Positions 22,901 to 30,876 of a DNA stretch of 64,000 nucleotides are shown here, piece after piece (the first letter of the stretch is position 1; every line of letters begins with the position of its first letter). The stretch is from Haematococcus lacustris (taxonomy: Eukaryota; Chlorophyta; Chlorophyceae; Chlamydomonadales; Haematococcaceae). The stretch is taken from assembly GCA_030144725.1 (NCBI GenBank), contig JASKMD010000031.1, positions 7,308,808-7,372,807 of the forward strand, given 5' to 3'. The position numbers and the translations under genes are program-made. The notes under the pieces are model-generated. The model had not been told where the DNA came from and did not search any database. It was given only the letters and a program-made list of their open reading frames with translations.

Positions 22901-25900
22901 GCCCCCCACCCCACCTGTGCCAGGGCAGCCAAAGCGTGGCGGGCGTAGGGTAGGTCCCCGGGTTCTGACCTGCCCACCTCCCTTCACCCTCACGCCCATG
23001 GCCACAGTGGGCATCCACTTCATCAAGGTGGACAGCAGGGTGTTGCACGGGGTGTGCCAACAGCTGGGGCTGACAAGGGAGACGGCAGACGCGTTCACCG
23101 CAGAGCCAGCCCGTAGCCACCATTGGGACAGGCAAGCTGGCCAACCAAGGCTTTGAGTTCGAGAGGACGGTGGAGACTGATGGTGTCAGTGTATGTGTGC
23201 ACTACACCCGCCCCCTCCCAACCCCTCCTGCCCCACCCCCAGTAGCAGGCCCCTCCAACAGCAGCCCAGCGGCAGCCCCAGGTGCAGCAGCAGTAGCGGC
23301 CCATGAGTTGGGACTGCCCCGCATTGGCAAGGGCCTAGCTGAGCAGCGTGACTTTGTGTTCAATCCAGCCACTCAGTTTGGGGTGGGCATCGACCCCGGC
23401 GTCACCCAGGCAGTCAGCGCAGCCTCTGGGGTGTGGGATCCGGCGACAGGCCAGCTGATGGCAGACCAGCTGCGCCGGTGGAAGCTGACCAAGGGCCAGG
23501 TCAAGCATGCCAGCGGCCTGAACAATGCCCGCCGTGACACAGAGCGGTGGCTAGCACCGATCAAGCCCCACCTCCAGCACCTGGCAGCAGCAAGCTCAGC
23601 CGGCACCTCCCTGGAGGCAAACCTGAAGCACATCACCGTCACCCTGGCCACCTGGGATGCGGTGTGGGAGGTGTACCTGGACCCCAAGTGGGCACAGCAG
23701 CGGCTGAGGCTGTACGGAGCTTAGGACAGGACACTGGAGCAGTTCTTGAAGAAGGTGGGGGTGGGTGGGAGAGAGGGAGGGAAAGGGACTGAGAGGTGGT
23801 GGGTCGGGCTCGAAACGAAAGAGTACTTGATTGTGCCATGCCTAACTGTGTGCCACCATATCAGCCACCATGTGTGTGCCATGTGTGCATGGCTGCAGTT
23901 GGAGGAGGACATGGAGGAGGTGTCCATGCAGCGCCATGGGCATGCCAAGCAGCTGGTGGTGTTCTTTGGCGCAGCAAGCATTGGCACTGGGGGTGGCTGG
24001 GGTGCTGATGCGGTGCTGCGTGCCTGCTGCAAGGTGGTATGCAGGCCCAGGGGCACAGACCAGCGGCGGGGTAGGGTGGTGCTAGTGGATGAGCACCGCA
24101 CCACCCAGGTCAGCTCAGCAGTGAATGGCCAGCAGCCCTGTGAGAGGCAGCTGAACAAGCGCAGGGCTACCAGGCCTGCAGACTGGAAGCCCCCAGCAGG
24201 GCAGGTGGAACAGCGCCTGCTGCGCCCAGCCTGGAGCCAGCAGCGTGACCAGCCAGTGCGGGGCCTGATGTGGTGCCCAGTAGTGCCCCCACGCAAGCCC
24301 CCACAGGCCCCACGCAACAGCCAGGAAGCCACACCGGCAACAGCTTCAGAGCCAGGGCCCAGCACTCCCCGCCAGCCGAGCGCAGCAAGTGCACCAAGGC
24401 TGAGCCGGCAGCTGAGCCCATCAAGGGCAAAGGCAAGGGCAAGGGCAAGGCAGCCAAAGCCAAGCCAGCACCACAGCCAGGCAGGTGGCTGGACAGGGAC
24501 TGCAACGCAGCGCTGAACATGCAGCGCATTGGGGAGAGCAGGTGGCGGCCACTGGAGCTGTACTATTGGCCAGAGCAGTGAGCTCTGCCAGCCAAGGGCA
24601 AGGAATACCCTGGCCTGGGCTACAAGCGGCTGCGAGACAAGCCACCCAAGGCCCAGCAGCAGCAGCAGCAGTTTTGTCATGCCAACTCTACGGTGTAGCC
24701 CTCTGGGTCAGGCAATGCTGCAGGTGGTAGGCGACCATGGCCATGTGTATGCCATGTATAGGCCATGAGCATGCCATGCGATGGGAACACCACACAGAAA
24801 AAACACTGTTTTGTAGTGGTCCACAATTAGTGTGTTCGACTGCAATGAAGGCTCAAGGTTGAGAGCCAAGGTGCTGGGGTGTCTAGAGGTGTAATGAGGA
24901 GGACCAGCAGACCACTGACCTGAGGGGATGGAAGCGGCCACACTGCTGACAGAAGCGGCACTCTTCATTGTCGCGCACTATCACATCCATCTTCAGGTGC
25001 ACATCGCAGATGCGGTACCGCTACAAAAGAGGAATGGCAGTTTGCTCTCTTCATCAGAGCTTGGCAGTTGGCATGAGCCAGACAGCTGTACATGACAGTG
25101 TCCTCATGTGTGAGGGGCCTGTGCTTGCTCTTCAAACCGTATAGTGATTTGGGCTCGTGGCTTGAGCCGAAGCCAGACTGCACCACCCTCTAGGGATCTA
25201 TCTTGAACTGGGGCTATATAAGTCTCCCTGAACCCTAATCTGCACGCAGCCAAACTCCCCAACCTGGGTTAACTTGTTATTGGGCCATGGGGGTCGATGT
25301 TGGACAAGACGCGCAAGGAGGGTATCCCCCAGCCGGGCACGTTAAGCCCGACAGGCTGCCTGGCAAGATGGTGCCGGTAAATGAGCACTGCACCTGCAGG
25401 GTCAGCTTCTACGTGAACCCGCCCTGCAAGGAGCAGCTGGACAGACGCAAGACCACTAGGCCTGAGGGCTGGAAGCCCCCAGCAGGGCAAGTGGACCTCT
25501 GCCTGATGCGCCAGCCTGGAGCAAGCAGTGTGACCAGCCAGTGCCGGGCCTGATGTAGTGCCCCCAGGTGCCCCCACACCAGCCCCCACAACCCCCACGC
25601 AATCAGGCAGCAGCCTCCAAGCCAGGGCCCACTGTCACCCCACCAGCCAAGCGCACCAGACAAACGCACCAAGGCTTAGCAGGCAGCTGAGGCCTCCCAG
25701 CCCACCAAGGGCAGGGGCGAAGGCAAGGCTGCCAAAGCCTAACCAGGACCGCAGCCAGGCAGGTAGGTAGACAGGGACTGCAACACAGGGCTGACCATGA
25801 AGTGCATTGGGGAGACCGAGTGGCTCCTACTGGAGCTGTGCTCATGGCCAGACCTGTTAGCCAAGGGCAAGGAGTACCCAGGCCTGGGCTACAAGCGGCT

Positions 25901-27163
25901 GCGAGACAATCCACCCAAGGCCCAGCAGCAGCAGCAGCCTGCTGAGGCACAGTAGTGTGTGCCCCCACTTTGAGCTGTCATCAGCTTTCAATTTGTGCAT
26001 GTTTTGTCATGCCAACTCTACAGTGTAGCCCTCTGGGTCAGGCAATGCTGCAGGTCGTAGGCGACCATGACCATGTGTATGCCATGTATAGGCCATGAGC
26101 ATGCCATGCAATGGGAACACCACACAGAAAACTGCAAGGATGGCTCAAGGTTGAGGACCAAGGTGCTGGTGACCAGATCAGCCTGATACAGGCAGGAAAT
26201 ACCCTACCCTGGCCTACAAGCAGTTGAGAGACCAAACACCCAAGGCCCAGGCCCAGCAGCCTGCAGTGGTGCCCCAGTGTGCCAAGTTGAAGCTGTGTCA
26301 CGCCAAACTGGCCGATTGGCCCGCAGGGGTTCAGGCAGCAGTGCAGGGGGTAGGCTTCTGCGGGCCTAGGGACACTACTGTGGATGTGGCGGATCCTGGG
26401 CCTAGTTGCCTGAGCTCTGTAATGGCCTCAACTGCCCGCACAGGCACATGCTGCAAGGGACAGCACAAAAGGCACAGTATCATCTACCTGTGCTTTGCAC
26501 GTTTTTGTGCGTCATGTGACATGCAGTGACTGTCCCCAGCACTGCACCTACATCTCAAGGAAGTCGATGTCATGACGTAGTGAAACATCTAGTGCCCATT
26601 TACTCCAGCAGTGACCACACAGCATTGCACAGTGCATGACGCACACAGGAACAGTGTGAGTTAGCTATCATTGCAGTCTGATGTCAGATAGTTCACTGTG
26701 CTGCTGATGCTTACTTTGCTGCTGAGGCAGATCTTCTAATCACACGCACATGCTGTAGAAGCTGCTAGGGAGGGATGGGCCTTGACACCATGTGACTGTG
26801 CCTGAACATGCCAAGGCCAACCTGAACCGAGTAGGGTCAGTCACTGTTGCTGCAGCTGGATCGATACCCGTGCACCGGGAGCATGCACGAGTGTGCAAGC
26901 CACACCCATGTGCAAGCCGTTCAGTGCGGCATCGTACCTGATGGTACTCGCGCAGCACTGCAAGGTTTGCGGTACATTCGGGTACCTGTCAAGGGACAAG
27001 CGGTTCGTCATCTCGGCGGTTTGCGAGGACCCAAGAGGCATTGTTCGTTAGTGATTGCTGCTGGGTGCAGGTGCTTGCGCTAATGTGATTATGTAGAGTG
27101 CGCTGCGCCCACCTGGCACTGCAGGGAGGAACCTGGCCGGAGTTTTTCCTGTCGGCTCGACAT
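16917..27163 (-). CDS. SBP-box transcription factor
   Basis: Nuclear DNA-binding protein of the plant/algal SQUAMOSA-promoter-binding family. Exons (minus): 27163-27113, 26985-26938, 25020-24920, 22608-20893, 18618-16917, all with GT-AG borders and matching phases, giving about 1,205 residues. The SBP domain spans the first four exons: C16 before VPEC, then LAVLREYHQ, RYRICDVH, CRFCQQCGRFHPL, SAFDSNKRSC and the basic ERLLRHNARRRRR nuclear signal. All zinc ligands (C,C,C,H and C,C,H,C) are present. The rest is long, Ser/Gln/Pro-rich and disordered, ending acidic-hydrophobic (GSDDDLSTLL), perhaps an activation region. The ATG at 27,163 gives a very short N-terminus; an upstream exon is possible. 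Introns 2-4 (1.9, 2.3, 2.3 kb) carry Fanzor-like elements in the opposite orientation. Which SBP subfamily it belongs to I cannot say. Confidence 0.9.
18838..18900. repeat. Short (GGACC)n-(TGACC)n composite array
   Basis: Imperfect CCGGACC units followed by CCTGACC units, immediately upstream of Fanzor copy A. It is the same composite as the long array at 27,895-28,310, in the same order. Confidence 0.8.
18901..20690 (+). pseudogene. Fanzor-like nuclease element, copy A (in SBP intron 4)
   Basis: Best-preserved copy. Exon 1 to 19,567 reads FIRMACGYGINA, then the RuvC-I-like GIDPGVTQAVS (Asp codon 19,205), LTKGQVKHASGLNNARRDTE, and helices to EQFFNK. A 160-bp GT-AG intron (19,568-19,727) is spliced in phase to LEEDMAELSMKRHGHAK. 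Next come RuvC-II-like VVLVDEHRTTRVSS (Glu codon 19,920) and, after a frame break near 20,130, RuvC-III-like WLDRDCNAALNKQRIGE (Asp codons 20,242 and 20,248). The cysteine pairs expected in the TnpB/Fanzor zinc finger are incomplete (only SSAVNGKQPC and MWCPVV). The start is lost in the pentamer array. 20,449-20,690 is a conserved noncoding 3' segment. A frameshift makes this copy inactive as it stands. Confidence 0.82.
20449..20690 (+). ncRNA. Candidate Fanzor guide-RNA (omega-RNA-like) region, class I
   Basis: Noncoding segment directly after the Fanzor coding end. It is nearly identical at 24,670-24,876 and 25,955-26,170, similar at 48,045-48,290, and inverted at 6,587-6,720 and 36,115-36,430. 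The core has CATGCCAACTCTAC, GTGTAGCCCT and GGGTCAGGCAATG; GGCATAC/GTATGCC-like pairs suggest folding. In TnpB/Fanzor systems the guide RNA comes from this position. Expression is unknown, so the RNA call is inference. Confidence 0.3.
22851..24876 (+). pseudogene. Fanzor-like nuclease element, copy B (in SBP intron 3)
   Basis: This copy keeps more N-terminus than A: VGIHFIKVDSRVLHGVC and the family-typical ETDGVSVCVHYTR (about 23,170). RuvC-I-like GIDPGVTQAVS follows at about 23,390, then the same helical region as A. A stop (TAG at 23,721) falls where A reads on. After an intron-like gap, LEEDMEEVSMQRHGHAK leads to VVLVDEHRTTQVSS (about 24,085). A 1-nt deletion near 24,365 relative to copy F breaks the frame before WLDRDCNAALNMQRIGE (about 24,490). 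The 3' segment to 24,876 matches class I. It lies antisense in the intron between SBP exons 3 and 4. Confidence 0.82.
25287..26170 (+). pseudogene. Fanzor-like element, copy C, 5'-truncated (SBP intron 2)
   Basis: Starts near the RuvC-II-like region (VPVNEHCTCRVSF), reads WKPPAGQVDLCLM, then several stops; the RuvC-III-like DRDCNTGL is in another frame near 25,775. The tail LAKGKEYPGLGYKRLRDNPP with CAG repeats precedes a class I 3' segment (25,955-26,170). The end, near AGGACCAAGGTGCTG, matches copies A and B. Confidence 0.75.
26190..26415 (+). mobile_element. Fanzor C-terminal fragment with class II 3' segment
   Basis: Reads the tail YKQLRDQTPKAQAQQPAVV, then a noncoding segment distinct from class I (GCCAAACTGGCCGATTGG, GCAGTGCAGGGGGTAGGC, GGATCCTGGG). 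The same segment follows the fragments at 30,930-31,180 and 34,395-34,850. Also inside SBP intron 2. Confidence 0.65.
26416..26937. other. Intron sequence without recognised features
   Basis: Rest of SBP intron 2. No coding or repeat signal that I could support. Confidence 0.4.
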
Positions 27164-27894
27164 CGCATTGTGGGGCGGTGCCCTGCAAGCAATGATCGCA
27201 GTACTGTGCGATTCGGCCTGTAGCACTACGGGCTCGCGGTCCCGAGATTGGCATACATGAGGAGGGATAGGCAGAGCAGTCGCTCGATGCTACCCAGGTA
27301 TCAACATCTCGCTTCGCGACATCAAGGGAGATGCCCAAGCTAGGTACAGGCTGTGGGTTGTTAGGGAAACATGAACCTGCTGGTATATCCAGTACGTCGC
27401 TGCTTTCGCAGTACTGCTTATAGTCGTGAGCGTCTTAAATAATTTGGTGGCGGTCGTTTCGGTTGTCTAAAACGAGAACGGATCGTTTCCAATGTTTTAT
27501 CCAATATCGCGATCTCTCGAGTGCGTACCGCACTGGCTGCTTCTGCCTGGTTGCGTCGCGCCCATCAGAGCCATCAGAGTTTTCATGTATTAGAGTCCAC
27601 CCAAGGCACAACCTTTGACAGACCAGGTGTTTATATTTCTCTGGATGGTGTCATCGGGGGTGCCCCCTACCGCAGCCGACATCTTTTTTGCTCATGCAGC
27701 AGCAACGCAGCATGTCTGACTGACACCCCGGCCGTTGGACCCGCCAATCCGTGCCAGGCCTGCCGCTCACACCACGCGCTAGTGAAGGGTAGCTGAGGCT
27801 ATCGCGATAATTCACGCGCGCTGAAACTCGCGTTTTGCCCTAAAGCCTTGTCCCAGATCACCGCCCGCCACCAGGTCGAAACTTGAGGTAGCGA
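27164..27894. other. Upstream region of the SBP-box gene
   Basis: Lower-GC patches at 27,420-27,520. A 91-codon plus-strand frame (27,521-27,796) shows no domain. It probably holds the SBP promoter and 5' UTR, perhaps an upstream exon; no core element is certain. Confidence 0.4.
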
Positions 27895-28310
27895 CTGGAC
27901 CGGACCGGACCGGACCGGACCGGACCGGACCGGACCGGACCGGACCGGACCGGACCGGACCGGACCGGACCGGACCGGACCGGACCGGACCGGACCGGAC
28001 CGGACCGGACCGGACCTGACCTGACCTGACCTGACCTGACCTGACCTGACCTGACCTGACCTGACCTGACCTGACCTGACCTGACCTGACCTGACCTGAC
28101 CTGACCTGACCTGACCTGACCTGACCTGACCTGACCTGACCTGACCTGACCTGACCTGACCTGACCTGACCTGACCTGACCTGACCTGACCTGACCTGAC
28201 CTGACCTGACCTGACCTGACCTGACCTGACCTGACCTGACCTGACCTGACCTGACCTGACCTGACCTGACCTGACCTGACCTGACCTGACCTGACCTGAC
28301 CTGACCTGAC
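27895..28310. repeat. Composite pentamer satellite (CCGGA)n-(CCTGA)n
   Basis: About 23 perfect CCGGA units switch once, at about 28,015, to about 59 perfect CCTGA units; there is no interspersion. It ends exactly where a LINE tail begins (28,311). The long ORFs read through it (RSGQV repeats) are repeat artefacts. Confidence 0.95.
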
Positions 28311-28545
28311 CATGCATTCGATCTTTAAGTGCACTGCCACGAGTTCTATTAACAGGCGGAGTTTGCCATGACTTTCCAGAACAATAATGAGAACTTGCAT
28401 GACTTCATGTTGAGCCCATGTGCACCTTTGTTTGTGCACTTTTGCTTTGAATTGCGTTGCAGAATTTCCCGAACCCCTAGAGGGGGAGGGCGGCCAAGCA
28501 GCCTAACGGCTGACGGTGTAAGCGGTGTAAGCCATCATCATGACA
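28311..28545 (+). mobile_element. LINE 3' tail fragment
   Basis: Closely matches 15,684-15,930 (TGCACTGCCACGAGTTC, GAGAACTTGCATGACTTC, then CTAACGGCTGACGG). Only the last ~50 codons and the 3' UTR remain. Confidence 0.85.
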
Positions 28546-28913
28546 ATGCTCAGGCATAGACCTAGGCCAACCAAGCAGCCCATACACAGCGCCATGCAAT
28601 CACCATCGTGCCCGTCAATGCAACCCTAGCATAAGATCCCACCTTATGCCCCACGGCACCTGCCTGGCCCACAGAGCATGTTCGTGAGCACCCTGGGGCC
28701 ATCTGCCGAGCACCGAAAAGTGATGAGTGTAGGACAACGCACTATGGTGATAGAGACCTAGCTCAGCTACCGCCATGCTTGAGCTAAAGCCTGCCTCTGC
28801 TCCTGCCATGCCCACTGCTCCTGCCGCTGTGACTCCTTGAGCGGCCTCAGTGGCTTGCTGCTGGCCTCTCACTCCTTGGTGCCCGGGCGCCTGAACGGAG
28901 ACTGCTTTCCGGC
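28546..28913. other. No gene recognised
   Basis: A minus-strand frame beginning MPPRRKAVSVQ (28,923-28,615) has no domain and starts inside the inverted duplication described next. Nothing else supported. Confidence 0.35.
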
Positions 28914-29150
28914 GAGGAGGCATTCCGGCTGGTCATCCAGGTGAGAGCTAACACTCATACACCTTGGCCAAGGCAAGGAGGAGATGGCTCACACTCCTCA
29001 ACCCGTCAGTTAAGAGGCTGCTTGGCCGCCCTCGCCTCCAAGGGAGCGGGAAAGACGCATCCTGTTTCAGCTGTAGGGGCCGGGGTGCAAGGCAAGGTAG
29101 CGTGCGGGGGCTTGCAGGGGAGGAGAGAACAGAGGAGCTCTTTCTGCTCT
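28914..29150. repeat. Inverted duplicate of a MaoC-gene exon/intron border
   Basis: About 236 bp matching the reverse complement of 32,673-32,909, with a few substitutions. It contains the last codons of an exon (GAFR/EAFRLVIQ) with its GT donor and the following intron start, which itself carries LINE-tail sequence (CGGCCAAGCAGCC). Confidence 0.85.
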
Positions 29151-29192
29151 GTCAGCAGCATGCGAGCCAGTGCAGACACGGGCACCAGGGCC

Positions 29193-30833
29193 TCAGGCCA
29201 CAGGTCTCAGGGCCCCTGTCAGCACTTCCTTGCCCCCATCTTGTGTGAGCACCGCAAACTGCACCCCCTGCCCCCCTGCTGACATGGCGCTGGCGGCAGA
29301 GGTGGGGGGGTCCCAGGCAAACTGCAGGCTGGCGGGCAGCAGAGTGGGGCGTTTGAAGTCAGCGGTCAGCGCTACTGGGTACGACAAGGGCTGCACACCT
29401 ACAGGGCACACCAGCAGCAGGAATGGGTGGGGTAGGGGACTAATGGGTGGGAGACCGTGCGCGTGCGTGCGTGCGTGTGTGTGTGTGCGTGTGCGTGTGT
29501 GTGTGTGTGTGCGTGTGTGTGTGTGCGTGCGTGTGTGTGTGAGGTGTGGTAGAGTAGCAGCTGATGGCGCACAGCAGGCGGCTATTGTAGCTCAGTGACT
29601 GATGCACCCAGGCCATGAACCCTATCCATGACCCCCAACCATATGACCACTGAAGGTCACACACCATCCCTCATGACACCGTGGACCTCGTGCAGTGACT
29701 CCCGATCTGGTCACACCACTCCCCGACAAGGTCACACGCCCACATTGCATATGAAAGGTGCAGGACTTCAGCCATTCGTTGCTGGCCGCGGCAATGGGTG
29801 TCGCAGAGGGCAGCTCCACCTCACAAGGACACTGGCCCATGATTGTTTCCTGACCCTCCCTGACCCCACCTTGCCGCCTGCACCTCCCTGACCACCTCCC
29901 CTGACCCCCCTGACCGCCCCCTGGCCCCGTCCCTGACCACCCCTGACTCACCTTGTTGTCTCAAACTTGCTTCCGCCCGTGCCACCAGGAACAGCGCGTG
30001 GGCAATGGGCCGCTTGAAGCCGAACAGGCGAGATGTTGCTGGGTACAGGTGGATGGGGTTCAGGTCGCCGTTCAGGAGGCCATAGCTGCGGCCGGTGCTG
30101 CTGCTTAGCTGCCATGTGGCCACCACCTGCCGCTGGCTGCCGCCACTGGGGGCATCACTCTGCAGCACCAGCAGCGCCACCAGCAGGCAACACCAACACC
30201 AGCTAAGGCGGCTAATGCAGCAAGTAAGGCTGTGGCGGTGGCAAAGAATACACCAGAGGTCACACCAGAGGCCACACCATTGATAGTCACGTGGGGCTGT
30301 GCTGTCTGGACCAGGAGGTGGGGCACTACCGATTGGCGTGGAAAGACATGCTGGTTTGTAAGCAACAGCCTCAACACGGCACACTGCAGGCTGCAGGCTG
30401 CCGGGCTGCTGGGCGCAAGGGCAATGCCACGTCCACAGAATAGCACTGGCATACAGCTGTTGTCGGGTTGCCTGTGCTGTAGGTGCTCTGCCGAGTGTGA
30501 TGGGTCTGCTGCTCTTGCTGCAGCTCTGCTCGTCTCCACGGCTGGTGTGCGGAGCAGCCTGTCCTGGCTGGTGGGGCCACAGCAGGAGGTACGGGGGGTG
30601 GCGGCAGGGCTCCGCTACCAGAGCTGTCAAGGCCTCCACCCATACCTTGGCTGCTGCCTCGGCTCCTGCTGTGGAGGACGGGGGCTGCTGGCCTCTCTTT
30701 GAACTGCGTGGGCATGGGGCGCAGCACCACTGCATGAGGAGGGGAGGGCCTAGGGCGGGAGCGCAACGGGGCAATGCAGTATGGGCTGCAGCAGGATGGG
30801 GCGGCAGGATGGGGCACAGGGGTGGTGCATCAT

Positions 30834-30876
<43 letters not shown>

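Noticed and set aside
27521..27796. 91-codon plus-strand ORF upstream of the SBP gene
   Set aside because: No domain, no splice or repeat support; more likely SBP promoter or 5' UTR.
27799..28439. Long minus-strand ORFs of RSGQV/RSGPV repeats
   Set aside because: They are open only because a 5-bp repeat without stop codons is read in several frames; no start context, no splice support.
29622..29951. A further MaoC exon (VELPSATPIAAASNEW) between 29,952 and 29,398
   Set aside because: The exons on either side join directly in phase (phase 1 to 2), and the conserved FKRP motif follows without need of an extra exon.
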